Shown here: piece after piece, positions 1-11,739 of the stretch | Position numbering within the stretch: position 1 is the stretch's first letter | How the letters are laid out: the number at the start of each line of letters is the position of its first letter | Source of the DNA: Asterella californica | Taxonomy: Eukaryota > Streptophyta > Marchantiopsida > Marchantiales > Aytoniaceae | NCBI GenBank assembly: GCA_036924285.1 | Contig: JAYKYS010000008.1 | Span: forward strand, 10,362,501 to 10,426,500 | Reading direction: 5' to 3' | DNA length: 64,000 bases | The notes under the pieces: generated by a model | What the model saw: only the letters and a program-made list of their open reading frames with translations | Databases searched by the model: none | What the model was told of the DNA's origin: nothing | Position numbers and translations under genes: made by a program

Positions 1-558
1 AGGCTGGCGCTGGGTGGAATGGTTAAAGCCTTGCCTTGTGTCCTGATTGTCTCTTCTTTGGAAGACTTCTCTCGGTCTTTGTGAATCGTGTGTCTCTAGA
101 GTTCTTCTAAGGTCAGTAGTCAGACACGCACTGATTGTGACTGATAGCACCTGAAAGTTGCTGCTGTGATTTCTGACTTCTTGTCTTCGCCTCGAGCTTG
201 ACTGTGCTGTTGATGTTGGTGGACCCGCACGAGCACACCACACCAGTCACTGCCTCTCTCTCTCTTTCTCTCTGCGCTCTCTCACTCCCATTTTTTGCGC
301 TCGGTTCGTATCTGCTGACGAGCAGATTTTTCCTTCTCATATAGCTCGAGCTGCTCCGAGAGTCTTCTCATTCAGTGGAGCAGATCTTTCTACGCCCATT
401 CATCTTAGCTTCTCACTGGGAGAGAAATATAAGATGAGAAGAGAAGGTATCTATTGATTCACTGGAGCCAGCGGTTGTTTGTTTACTGATCGACAGGCAG
501 GTAGAGAGTCCGTCGCTGAGAGGGAACGAGAGGGAACTGCCCATCGGAAGAAAGAGAG
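1..558 (+). promoter_or_regulatory. 5' flank and probable leader of enolase
   Basis: No coding region is supported here. The stretch is rich in CT/TC runs, the clearest at about 251-286, which is common in plant promoters and leaders. A 5' UTR intron is possible, but I cannot place its borders. The ATG at 559 follows a purine-rich context (AGAGAG). Confidence 0.4.
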
Positions 559-1896
559 ATGGCGACGATCACAAGTGTGAAGGCGAGGCCCATCTTTGAC
601 AGCAGGGGCAACCCGACCGTGGAGTGTGATGTGCATCTGAGCGATGGCTCGTTCCACAGGGCTGCGGTTCCGAGCGGAGCGTCGACGGGAGTGTACGAGG
701 CTCTGGAGCTTAGGGATGGAGGAAAGCCGTACATGGGAAAGGGGGTCTCCAAGGCGGTGAACAACATTCACACCGTCATCGCTCCGGCTTTGGTCGGGAA
801 GGATCCGACCCAACAGACCGCCATCGACAACCTCATGGTCCAGGAACTCGACGGCACTCAAAACGAGTGGGGCTGGTGCAAGCAGAAGCTCGGCGCCAAC
901 TCCATCCTCGCAGTTTCGCTCGCCGTCTGCAGAGCCGGAGCTGCCGTCAAGAAAATCCCCCTCTACGAGCACATCGCCAATCTGGCCGGAAACAGCGAGC
1001 TGGTGCTCCCGGTGCCCGCTTTCAATGTCATCAACGGAGGCTCCCACGCCGGAAACAAGTTGGCCATGCAGGAATTCATGATCCTCCCTATTGGAGCGTC
1101 GTCGTTCAAGGAAGCAATGCAGATAGGCAGTGAGGTTTACCACAATTTGAAGTCCGTTATCAAGAAGAAGTATGGCCAGGACGCCACGAACGTCGGAGAC
1201 GAGGGAGGCTTTGCTCCCAATATCCAGGAGAACAAAGAGGGTTTGGAACTCTTGAAGGTCGCCATCGAGAAGGCGGGCTACACAGGGAAGGTTGTTATCG
1301 GCATGGACGTGGCAGCGTCAGAGTTTTACGGAGCGGAGGATAAGAAGTACGACCTGAATTTCAAGGAGGAGGGCAACGATGGCAGCGCCAAAATCTCAGG
1401 AGACGAACTCATCGAGCTGTACCAATCATTCATCCGCGACTACCCCATCGTGTCCATCGAGGATCCATTCGACCAGGACGACTGGGAGCACTACTCCAAG
1501 TTCACGGCCGCTATCGGGGAGAAGGTTCAAATTGTCGGAGACGATCTTCTCGTTACCAACCCTAAGAGAGTGAGCAAGGCCATCGCGGACAAGTCCTGCA
1601 ACGCTCTTCTGCTCAAGGTGAACCAAATTGGGTCTGTGACGGAGAGTATCGAGGCTGTGAAGATGTCGAAGCGCGCAGGATGGGGTGTGATGACCAGCCA
1701 CAGGAGTGGTGAGACCGAAGACACCTTCATTGCCGATTTGGCTGTGGGACTTTCCACCGGGCAGATCAAGACCGGAGCCCCTTGCCGATCCGAAAGGCTG
1801 GCCAAGTACAACCAGTTGCTGCGCATTGAGGAGGAGCTCGGCGACAAGGCTGTGTACGCAGGTGCCAGCTTTAGACAGCCGATCAAGCCATACTGA
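559..1896 (+). CDS. ENO: Enolase (2-phosphoglycerate hydratase), cytosolic type
   Basis: Enolase interconverts 2-phosphoglycerate and phosphoenolpyruvate in glycolysis. The 445-residue ORF is full length for the family and needs no intron. Visible active-site positions are the [12 protein letters not shown] loop with E172, DEGGF with E215, metal ligands D250, E301 and D328, the LLLKVNQIG signature with K353, SHRSGE with H381, and K404 in QIKTGAP. Residues 103-107 (EWGWC) are the insertion typical of plant and related eukaryotic enolases. No transit peptide precedes the conserved start, so a cytosolic protein is expected. The start is fixed because homology begins within the first residues ([17 protein letters not shown]). 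The missing introns are odd, since angiosperm enolase genes usually have many; a retrocopy is possible. All catalytic residues are intact, so I expect it to be functional. Confidence 0.97.
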   Translation: MATITSVKARPIFDSRGNPTVECDVHLSDGSFHRAAVPSGASTGVYEALELRDGGKPYMGKGVSKAVNNIHTVIAPALVGKDPTQQTAIDNLMVQELDGTQNEWGWCKQKLGANSILAVSLAVCRAGAAVKKIPLYEHIANLAGNSELVLPVPAFNVINGGSHAGNKLAMQEFMILPIGASSFKEAMQIGSEVYHNLKSVIKKKYGQDATNVGDEGGFAPNIQENKEGLELLKVAIEKAGYTGKVVIGMDVAASEFYGAEDKKYDLNFKEEGNDGSAKISGDELIELYQSFIRDYPIVSIEDPFDQDDWEHYSKFTAAIGEKVQIVGDDLLVTNPKRVSKAIADKSCNALLLKVNQIGSVTESIEAVKMSKRAGWGVMTSHRSGETEDTFIADLAVGLSTGQIKTGAPCRSERLAKYNQLLRIEEELGDKAVYAGASFRQPIKPY

Positions 1897-4107
1897 GATC
1901 ACCATCATTCATCTTCTGCTGCTGTCAGTGGTTTTTCCGATCGGGTATGCCAGCGTTGTTTCCCCAAGTTTGCTTAGCACAGCACAGCATTGTGATCACT
2001 CTCAAAGACGAGTCTTCACTTTGAGTTCCAGTTTTTACCATTGGCATACCCCTTCACGCCACCGCCTTGTTCGTGTGTTCTCAATAAGTGCTTTACTGTA
2101 ATTTAAGTGACATAATACCGAGGCGTAAACTCCATGATATCCTTCGTGTCTGAGGATCTTTCGAATTCTGTTCATGTTTCGGTGAGCAAGCATCGTCTCT
2201 GTATGTATGGATCATAAGCGAGGTCGTCAGATGAATCAGATGCATGGATCGAGAACTGTCTGTTTTACCTGTCTGTGTGTACCGGACATCAGTCTTATGT
2301 CTGTTATCAGTTATTTGGAGATGCTTGTGTGGATTTAAGAATGCCGCGTTGTATGCATTTGTTCACCCTGGAATGAGCTGGTGTTAGAGACGGACGGAAC
2401 TGCCCCGAAGACTCCGTTTCCGAAACAACCATCGCGTTCTTGTCCTCTGAGATGTGTGGACATCGATTTGAATGAAGATTGTAGGGAATCCTGGTTTTTC
2501 TCACAGTGGCATCTCATTGTGCATGTGTGTTAACTGCCTGTTCCCCTTGAAATTTGAGGTTCAATCCAGCTGGGATCGAAGTGGTTCCAGCATGCATTCT
2601 GCGTGTGTTACACATTCTGTTCGTTCAGCTGTAGGGCTTTCCTTATTTGTATTAGAGTACTTTTTGCGGGAGTGTCTGTAGTCTGTCCTGAATTTGACTG
2701 ATCATACCAAGCAGAAGGTCTTAAGCAGATGACTAGCAGGCAGGACCCGAACACGTTTCTGATTTCCGGTAGCTACTGATCACGATGCATTTGTACTTTA
2801 AAGAACCTGAATCTTCCTGAAGGAGGGAGTAAACTGCTTATTCTTGTGAGATAACCCTCGCAGGTCGAAATCAGGAGACAGGATGTTCGACCGACTTGTG
2901 TTATTGCTGTAATACCTTATAACAGTTAATTCCTTTGTATGTCAGGCAGCAACTCTGGCTTGAAAAGGACTATCAAGAGAAACAGATGCCTTACAGTCCG
3001 CAGCATTGAAGACATCGTGTGTTATCTCTTGTCATTAAGGTACACATTAAAATAAGCTCCTCGTGAATCGTGATCCATCCCAGGAGTTGTCAGCGCATAC
3101 TCGAGAGGCGACCTGGAGCCGTCTCTTGCCCAACAGCCCTTCTGTAGCGTCCCACGGATGCTCGGATCGATTTTCTGGGTTTATTTTCTGGGTTAAATAT
3201 CCGGAGATTACCTCGACTGGACCACCCTTGCGCCACACAAGTCAGATGAACTATTTGACTTGAGCCCTAGAGCCAAATGAACCGCTTTCACTGGACTGGA
3301 CCTGTATGCGCCCAATTAACTACTTGACTGGACCGCCTAGGTGCGGTAACTGTCACGCTGGCTTTCGGAAGTATGACAAAAGGAGACCCCAGGTTAAGAT
3401 GGCATGGTGTTCTTTGAATGTTCGGGGTAGTGAGTAGAGCTTGTTGGAATGTGTTCCTTCGATTCACTGAGAAGTCTTTATTTCTACAAGAACAAAAATT
3501 TGGTACTGGAAGTAGGAGATAGTGGAAATGTTTTATTTTTATAAAAGATGTATTGTAAAAAGGAGATAGTAGAGATGAGGAGACATAACTTGACGATGAA
3601 TGTAGATGCGGAATCACGTAAGGAGAGTACATAGTAGAAGATTCTATTACCATCTCGAGAGCACAGAGAAATCTGAAGAATCCGTTCCCTTATCAAACAA
3701 GGTGCAAAAGGATGTGGAAACGACCGGGTAGTCCTCAAAGAGAATTTATTCTGACTCGAATGGAGAGAGAAAGAGAGACCCATCTAGCAGACACAGTTAT
3801 CAGTCCTCGACGAGAGACCCACCTAACATTTCCAAAGATGGGTCAAAGAGAGACCTATTTCTCTGACCCGACCGAACATGGTAAAATGGTATACCCAACC
3901 TCTTTGACACCGAAAGCCCTTTGGTAACAAGGTCCGGAATCATGACAAGGTGAAAGAAACAGCCGATACCTCTGGAGCTCGACCTCTCGCTCTGGGCTAT
4001 TCTATGGGAAGTTTTGTTTACTGTGTTAAAAAGGTGCTTCGCTTGCAAGGCTATGCGTGAAAGATTTATTCGGATCTTAGGAAGATTCGGATCTAAACTC
4101 TTTCCTC
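1897..4107. other. Enolase 3' UTR and intergenic DNA
   Basis: The 3' UTR probably runs past an AATAAG poly(A)-like signal at 2083-2088. Beyond it I see only short ORFs with no recognisable protein pattern, and no repeat that I can define. Confidence 0.4.
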
Positions 4108-4232
4108 GCTCCTTCCCTCCTCTCACTATCATCTAATAGGACAAAATGTATTATACGATAAAAACTTAATTTACCCTTCGGGTTTTACAATCTACGGCAC
4201 AGCTCCTTCCCTCCTCTCATTATCATCTAATA
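4108..4232 (+). repeat. Dispersed repeat, copy 1 (about 94-bp unit plus a partial second unit)
   Basis: A unit beginning GCTCCTTCCCTCCTCTCA restarts 94 bp later at 4202. The same unit, including CTATCATCTAATA, the CATTAT/GTATTAT block and ACAAT(C)TACGGCACAG, recurs in the same orientation around 11.93-12.02 kb. Confidence 0.6.
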
Positions 4233-6600
4233 CTTTTTCTTGGAGCCCGCGGGCAGGAGGTGGGTGCCCTCAGAAAGAGGCAGGAGTTTCACCCCAAGGT
4301 TCATAGCACACCAAGAGTCTCCTAAGAACTGCACCTAGCCATCTTTTCTCCTTAATTAGAAAAATTTCTAGTCATCAAATCTGAGATGCTTGTCGTCAAT
4401 AGAAGCGAGAGAAGATTTCTCTGTGATAAATTCTTTGAAAATTTTAAAAAGTTATCGAGCACGTATTCTGGTTTATATCAGATTTCTGTACAATCTGCAT
4501 ATTGTTGGGTGAAGATCCTTTGGGAGCATGTAAACTACATTACACGCAGTTCAAAGTGAAAGATTTTTCAAACTGCAGTTTCTGTCAGAAAATATAATGA
4601 CATAGTCACCTCAGTTTAGCACCTCGTCTAGGTTGATCAAGTGCGTAGTGGTTAGTCACGATAGGGCCGTTAGTGTCGTTAGAGCGGGTTCTTGGACTAG
4701 TCCTACTAGGGATACACTTCGCAGGTAAGGCTTGTAGATCTCAGTTCTTTGATTTGAGCCTTCAAGCTCTTGGCAATGATGGATACTCTTGGTGAGCGTA
4801 ATCTAGATTCTCTGATGCACAAAGTAGATATGTCTCAACTTTAGTGTTTTTGTAGTGTCGGTTGACATGATGGAGTGAGTACAGATTGTTATTACTCAAA
4901 GAACTCAAGTCGCGAGGTCTGGTTGAGAGCTCTCATGTCACGGATTTCTGCCGATGGTACCTCCAGAGTGTGTAGATTGTTGGTATCTTCGATTTGCGGG
5001 TGCACGAGTGCGTGAAGTGATTCTTTTTGGTTGTGTGTTTGATCGCTGTTGGGATTAGTAATGTATGGACCTATTCTTGATCAGATTTGTGGTGGAGTAG
5101 TGCGGAAGCGCTGCTGAAATTTCTTGTGATAGATTTTTGATTCAATTTGGATGTCTGCAGATGCGCGTTGGCAGACATCGGATAGGCATTGGTCAGCAAT
5201 TTCTGGTGGTGATGAGTGAAGGAAGTGCGCACTGAGAAGATGATTCTGACGAACCAAAAATCATCCGATTTGCTGAAAGATCGAATGAGTTACAAGAAAA
5301 AGAAGGTTGTAGATTGTCCAAAATCTAACATAAACCTCTCTACGCGTGTATCTTTAACAGATTTTTGCCTTGAGGTCGAAGTTGTTGTTTGAGGTTTATT
5401 TCTTGTCTGTGCATGTTTGATCTCGATTTTCTACTCTATTCTAAACAGAGCGAAGTGAAGAGTGAGCGAGAGTGTTGCGGTGCGGAGCGCGTGTTGAGAC
5501 GTCGAGGAGCAGAGGTGCGTGAGTGCAGAGGCACGAGAGCGGAGTACGAGAGTGCGGAGGCGGAGGTGGAGCCGAGCCAGCAAGTAAGCTTTTAGCTTAG
5601 CTCTTAGCTTTGGCTTTATCACTAAACCAATAGCTCTTGGTGTCTTATAGAGATGCGTGCAAGTATTTATGGACTTGTTAAGGTAGCAGGAGATCTTTTC
5701 ACACATTCTTAGAAGAGTGGTAAGGTGACCCAATAGTACTAGGGGGAAGTTGTCGTTGTGATAGCGTGAATGTTTGGTTATGCCGTAGAGACGTGCATAG
5801 AAGAAGTTGATGGCAGTTGACTTGGGTGAGCTAGTAGAGCTACCACATAGAGACTTTTGGAGCTACTGGAGGTATGGACATCTAGTTAGTGACCTTAAGT
5901 ACAGTTTATAACAGTTGGTGGTCATATATTGTGCATGTGGTAACCGAAGAGGAGGCGTCAATCCAGATGAGGTTGGGTTTATTTTTTGTGAATGTTTGAA
6001 TGTGGAAGGTTATGTTTGTACTTCTTGTGGTTGAAACTTCCTCATATTCTGCTTCATGTTTGTGCGCCGCATTTGCTTATGTTGCCATTTGATTTCTGGA
6101 GTGAGTTCGCTCCAATGTGCTATCGATAATGAGATTGGAGTTGCGGACCAGTCAAACTATCTCTGTTTCTCTCACGGTGAGGTTGGACATGTGAACCAAC
6201 AGATCGTGAGAGGCTGCCTGTGGTGATGGCATGTACAGGTTGCCCCTACCTTCATCTGTCCTAGTAAAGGATAGGTGAGCTCAGTAGAAGCGGAGGTAGG
6301 CAGGTTCGCATCACGTGTAGTGTCGAGAGTTCGAGCTCTGGTTAGAGCTTAGTGTTCACGATTGACACGAGGGTTGTCATCACGGAGGTCCATAGAGGTT
6401 CCGATGGAGATTCAGCTGCAATAAGCAGTGAGTTCACACGGAGTAGTGTGAGATATCAACCAGTAGCACCGATCTCATCAGCGAAGGACACCGATGAAAT
6501 CTGTGTTATGCCAACAAATAGAGCAAATCAGACGAGGACGTGGTTGGAGATACACATAATGTCGTCATATCATTGTTGTAGGACATAGATGAGATCTATA
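4233..6600. other. Gene-free stretch, G/T-rich on the + strand
   Basis: I find no supportable gene. The strand is noticeably G/T-rich, with a purine-rich, GC-richer patch at about 5445-5585. Composition resembles the decayed retroelement that follows, so part of this may be its worn 5' region, but no LTR pair could be found. Confidence 0.3.
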
Positions 6601-6639
6601 GAGTCACAGTGACCTCGATGATACTCGGGTGCGATAAGT

Positions 6640-8690
6640 ATCATTGAGCTGGATGACTTCATCCAGGAGTCAACAATTGGTGAGATCTATAGCAGATGCG
6701 AAACCAACAGCTGTTCATACCCTTCATGGTGTGAAAGATTTGTTCCAACACTTGGAGAGATCGCCTATGGACGATTACCATGAGTTCAAGCGGGACTACA
6801 ACATGGAGATTGAGTTGTGGAGACAACATTGATCTCTCAACTATGTTTCTATCACTACTGGTGCAGTTTCGAGAGACGTATCACTTACGAGTGCGGGTGC
6901 TAGTAGCAGTGGTACATCCACGAGACGGAGTATCTACTATCAGTGGTGCAGTCACTAGTAGTGGAGCCGGGGTAGTACGAGCGAGATACCATTAGGATTA
7001 ACTCTGTGGTTCAGTTCTTCCAGTGTTTGAGGAAGAATTATCAGGGTGTGCGGACCGACAAGTTGAGGAGTTTGCAGGATTTCTAGTAGAAGACTAGAGA
7101 GAGCATATGCGGGACGGTTGATCAGTGTTACTTAAGGCGTGACAGAGACACAAGAAGTCTAGTTCTGATATGAGGTATTTGACCAAGAACTGCGTATGAG
7201 AGTTAGAGATGCGACTCTCCTTAGAGACACCGTTCCGACGTTGACGATTGTCTTTGGTTTGGCTGAGCGGATTGAGTTCAACATGGTAGAGGAGAGGGTG
7301 GTGACTGCTGTGTTCAGCAGAGAGACGTCACATGAGACGATCACCTCTTCTCGAGGATTATAGACTACACAACAGTGTGATGGTGGTGATGGTGAGGATC
7401 GTGTTGATCAGTCACGATCTCATGGAGGTGTTGGAGGACCTAGTGATCAGAACCCATGCCATCCTTCTCTAGTCAGCAGCAAGCGGGTCCTTATTACGTG
7501 TAATGGTCCTCATAATCAAAAAGATTGCACAGAGAAGAGAGGTGGTTATGAGACGTCTGAGACATCTAATGTGACGCCTAGGCAGTGTGAGCATTGCGGA
7601 CGACTAGGTCATAGTAGTGATCGATGTTTTGATCTTCATCCCAAGCTAGGGCAAGGGAAGGCTGATCGTGGACGAGACGAAGGAGCTCAGAGAGACCATG
7701 GTGGTCGAGTTGGAGATAGAGGTTCAACACTAGAGAAAGAACCAGACTGTCCACCGCTCGCTACGATGACAGATGCAAGTATGACTGCTTGGATTGAGCA
7801 GTTGGAGCAGAGATAGCTACTATGACTATGACTCGACGGAGATATGGTTTGAGAACAAGGACTTCTACGTTGAGTTGACTTAGACTTCATGGCTCGTGTG
7901 GCACAAATTGAGACATCTGTGACGATGACTCAAGGTTGCAGTACGTGTCTTTGAGCCACGAGGTGCGTCGGTGGAGTTGGATCCACAACGCGTGGAGGCT
8001 AGTAGGAGATCAAGCTTCCTCAGTCATTCACGTTATAGGATCATGTCTATGGTTCCTATGGTCACTGATGATGTAGTGGAGTAAGATGCATCCACATCCA
8101 GGAATAAGGGTGATGCGAGTTAATCCTCGATGTCCATGGATGCTACGTCAAACTTGATGTTGGGGGCGACTACAGTAGTTATGTGAGCCTCACTATTTTC
8201 AGCCAAAGATATGAGAGCATTCGGAGTAAGATTGGCTCCAGTGTTCCAGTTGACGGCCATGCTCAGTGAGAGCGAGGATGTAGTTAGCTCTAGTGCTAAG
8301 GTGGTTCAACGAGAGACGATAGATGTGTCCATGGAGTCGAGGATCAAGACTGCTACCAATGCTACTTGGCAAGCGACAGCTGCCAAGTTAGATGAGTTAC
8401 CAACTAGGTCGGCGATTGATCGTGCTGGTTTGTCATCAAGTGTGATGTTGTTAGACAACAGAAGTGGTATCTTCTGTTTGGTGTCACATTCAGGAAAGGT
8501 GTATCGATCGTAGAAAATCTTGTTAGACTTTGGAGCCTAGCCATTGATGTTGAGGAAGACGGCGTGCATTGGTTTGAGTATGAGGAAGTCCGAGATAGAG
8601 AGATGTCCATTCCAGCTGTAGATATCTCTAAAGAGATCAATGGTACATCTCTATCCATGACACGTGAGATGTTGACGATGAGAGTTTGAT
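6640..8690 (+). pseudogene. Degenerate LTR-retroelement gag-protease relic
   Basis: Several reading frames, broken by many stops, carry retroelement patterns in the right order. A gag-like stretch (VVQFFQCLRKNYQGVR) lies near 7.0 kb and a longer helical piece (RMRVRDATLLRDTVPTL) near 7.2 kb. A damaged first zinc knuckle (TCNGPHNQKDC) lies at about 7.5 kb. An intact second knuckle, CEHCGRLGHSSDRC, is at 7586-7627 and is followed by FDLHP. An aspartic-protease-like LLDFGA is at 8520-8537, followed by QPLMLRK-like residues after a stop. The protease motif has Phe where Ser/Thr is normal. I see no reverse transcriptase or integrase, and no LTRs. The gag-PR order and the AQP-type protease context point to a Ty3/gypsy-like source. 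It is old and inactive. Confidence 0.5.
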
Positions 8691-9284
8691 CACATCATCC
8701 CACAGTGGCTCTATGGTGAAGACCAAGACCGTCGTTACAGCCGCGGAGTCTTATGACGTGTTGGTCAGAGGTGTTGTGTTATATCTTATGGAGTTCGTGA
8801 TCGACTACTAGACGGAGATAACATTTTATAGACCAGGTTGAGTCTGGTGAGAGATGAGTGAGCCGCTTACCAATGCGGTTCGATGCTACAGTTGGGACAA
8901 CAGAGCTTACACTAGAGACGACGACATCTGTTGCAAAGTTCAGTTCGATCATCACTTGACCGAACGAGTTGTTAGAGAGCGAAATCCATGCGGAGGATAC
9001 TACGGTCTTTGATGAGGTGAGAGACATGACTAGCATGACTATGGTAGTACCATCTGCCTTGGATGTTTCACTCTGGAGTTCGAATGAAGAGTTGCAACAA
9101 TATGCTGATAGGTTGGTGCAGTAGACTTTTGCTCGTTCATCGAACAAGACAACATGTTTCGCTCATTCTTGTTAGAAGCAAGATAGTCGAGTGAAACACT
9201 AGTGTTTTGCTTTAAAGAAAAATAGTTTTTCGTCCATTAATACAATGATTAGAGCTCTGAATCGCTTGCGGCAACAAGCGTCTC
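8691..9284. other. No recognisable gene
   Basis: Continuation of the decayed G/T-rich region. No protein motif or defined repeat was seen. Confidence 0.3.
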
Positions 9285-9500
9285 GAGGTCTAACTGAGGA
9301 CGATTCAGACTGAATCTCCCCTACAATCATTCAGCCTGAATCCTTGTAACCTAACCGGACGATTTAGACTAATTATCCCTAACACAGCAATTCAACCTGA
9401 ATCGTTGTACCTAACTGGGAGTTCAAGCTAAATCGTCCATAATCTAACGAATCAAGCTGAATCGCTATAACCTAAACATTCACACATTCATAATTGACAG
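9285..9500 (+). repeat. Degenerate short-period tandem repeat
   Basis: Three to four imperfect units of roughly 55-65 bp contain a CCTGAATC-type block (TCAGCCTGAATCCTTG, TCAACCTGAATCGTTG, CAAGCTGAATCGCT). Each is followed by ACCTAAC and then a GACGATT / AAATCGTCC block and TAA(T)C. Confidence 0.55.
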
Positions 9501-9735
9501 ATTCACACAACATTCAAGGCATTGATGATCATGAACTTACTAGAATTTCTCTCATCTCTTCGTCTTCTTCCATCACTTGAGCCTCTAGTCTTGTCTCTAT
9601 CTCCGTCTCGTCCTCGACAAGCGCATCTACTACTACTATCAGCTCCTCTAATCTTCATCATTGTGATTCTCAAAATCGCTCAGAAATACTACTGCAATAA
9701 AAAAAAATAGTTTGATTTGAAAATCCACACACAAA

Positions 9736-10060
9736 ATGCTCACTCCCTCTCTTGACTCTCGTCCGGTCACTCTTGCAAAGTCTCCTCCTTCGTTTAAACT
9801 ATCTTCGCTTCGAACCGTTAAACTCCTCTTCAACTCTTCTTCTACTCTACGGAGGATCTTCTCTCCTTCTCTCTTTCAATCTCCTCTCTCCTCTCTCTCT
9901 CTCTCTTCTCCCCCTTCTCTCTCTTCTTTCAAAGCTCTCTCTCTCGCTTTCCATCCCTTCTCTCCTTTCAAAGCTCTTTCTCTTTTCATCTCTCCTTTCC
10001 TCTTTCTCTCTTTTCAAAGCTCTCATATACAAACACCCTATGATTTTTCTCTTCACGTCA
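9736..10060 (+). repeat. Pyrimidine-rich low-complexity tract with TTTCAAAGCTCT repeats
   Basis: Almost pure C/T sequence. The block TTTCAAAGCTCT occurs at least three times about 40-48 bp apart between 9927 and 10025. Long open frames here on both strands (Leu/Ser or Arg/Glu rich) are composition artefacts. Confidence 0.7.
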
Positions 10061-10329
10061 TATTCCTCTCATATCCAAACATTGTATGCACATTCATACG
10101 ATTTTGAATTCATTTGTCTCGAACATTGTGAAAAGTAATGTATGCACATTCAGTTTTCACAAGCTGAATACAATGCTAAAATCAAATTCTTTCTATGTTT
10201 TTGTGCGTGTCTGTATCTAGATCAGCTTCAAACATACAACTTTTAAACAACATACAAATCATAATGAGTTATAGAGATATCAGTTTGAAACAGTTTGCTT
10301 CTATCATGATAGGTAAATATTTTACACTG

Positions 10330-11310
10330 AATCAATGAAATCAAAAGCACTTTTGATTTCTTCTATATCTCTTCTTGCTCGTGTCATTTCAATGTAAAGA
10401 GTCATTTTCAGTTTCTTCACTTCTTCCTTTTTTGAAGGTTCTCTAGCCTTTCTCTTCTCGTTAAAAGATGTTCGTCTTAATCTAGAAAGACTTTTCTGTA
10501 TTCAGATTTGTCTTTCAAGCTCTCTTCGTAAGCTGAAAGAACCGAAGTTCTTCGGTTAGAACTATGAGCTTTACTACTCTAGCAGATTCTGAAACAAGTC
10601 AAGTTTCAGTACATTTCTCAATTATGATACTCTCCTTGTTGTCTTGTTCCTATGGCTCGTCTTCCTCTCGAATACCATCTTCATGCAGTGGTGCAGCATA
10701 GTACAACTCTTCTTCGAATGAAATTACAAACGGTTGATACGTCTCAGAAGATCGATAAATAAACTCAGAATCATCAATGTGTTCATCATCATCTAATCAG
10801 ATAACATGATCCTCTGATCCACCCAAATCATCTAAACTCATAGAATCCTCTAAACCCATCGAAGATATTTATGAGAATCTATATTGGCCCTACTTCCAAA
10901 TATAGCATCTATACGATCGAAATGAAGACAACGAGAATTCAAATTCTCCTCTAAAGTAACATCATGAGTCATTTCTGTCTCAGTCACACTTCCGTCAATG
11001 CTATCTTTCAGTTCTCTTGCTTTCTTCTACATATCAATGTATCAAAGCCACTTGTTTCTTCAGCTCTTCTCCGATGACCAAAGGAAAATCATTTAACTCG
11101 GATATCTATGCTGCCATGACGTTAAAGGCAGTAGATTTTATCAAACATCTTTGGGCTCTGATTTTTATCTTCCTCCCAGCTCCATTTAAAGATGCAAAAT
11201 TATCTTCCAAATAACTGACGATCTTGTCATAGTCAGAAGCATTCAAACGTATTCTTCTACTCTTCGATGGCTCAACTTGTTTCGGAGTCCGGAGTTTTCT
11301 CTCCGGATGA
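10330..11310 (-). pseudogene. Broken SANT/Myb-like, transposon-associated coding relic
   Basis: Read on the minus strand, an interrupted protein pattern is visible from about 11.29 kb down. It starts with a basic/helical module (RIRLNASDYDKIVSYLEDNF, then LNGAGRKIKI and NDFPLVIGEELKK). A short block FDRIDAIFGSRANI follows near 10.9 kb, then an acidic linker. The end is a coiled-coil-like stretch (KKLKMTLYIEMTRARRDIEE) at about 10.35-10.44 kb. In-frame stops interrupt the first module. I recognise this layout only as resembling recurrent uncharacterised plant/fungal proteins linked to mobile DNA, and I assign no function. It could be one degenerate gene or a composite of fragments. Confidence 0.4.
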
Positions 11311-11739
11311 AGAAATATAACACTGATAACACTTTCAGTTCTATCAAATTATGATTCAACTCGATCGCTTTCAACAACTCTCTCTCTCCTTCAGAACTAC
11401 AAATGATGGATGTGAAAGCCATGTCCATGATCTAGAACAAGCGCAAGCTTCGTTCCATCCAATTTCAAAATTGCTCCACTACAATAAAACTTCAATGAGG
11501 CGCAAAAAATTGTGGGCGGGAGCATTCATGCCCAGCCTGAATGCACTATCTTTAATAACAAATATCATTCAAGAACTAGCAGTTAACTTTGCAACCCCCT
11601 TCTAAAAGCCGCGGCTATCAGATCTGATATCTGTATAAAGTTGGCTGTAGAACATCTCTCTATCCGTTGTAACACAGTTACGGCTAATATTCCTCTGATA
11701 GTAAGAGAATATTATTCCCAAACTTTGACATTCCATATC

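Noticed and set aside
451..1143. 230-aa minus-strand ORF over the enolase 5' half
   Set aside because: Same reason: it is an antisense shadow of the conserved enolase frame.
1426..1908. Minus-strand ORFs of 160 and 119 aa inside the enolase gene
   Set aside because: Antisense shadows of a highly conserved coding sequence. Their products match no family.
3288..4132. Several 100-120-aa minus ORFs between enolase and the repeat
   Set aside because: Composition is irregular, there are no motifs, and there is no splice-consistent extension.
9736..10138. Leu/Ser-rich ORFs on + and an Arg/Glu-rich ORF on -
   Set aside because: Produced by the pyrimidine-rich low-complexity tract. No domain structure.
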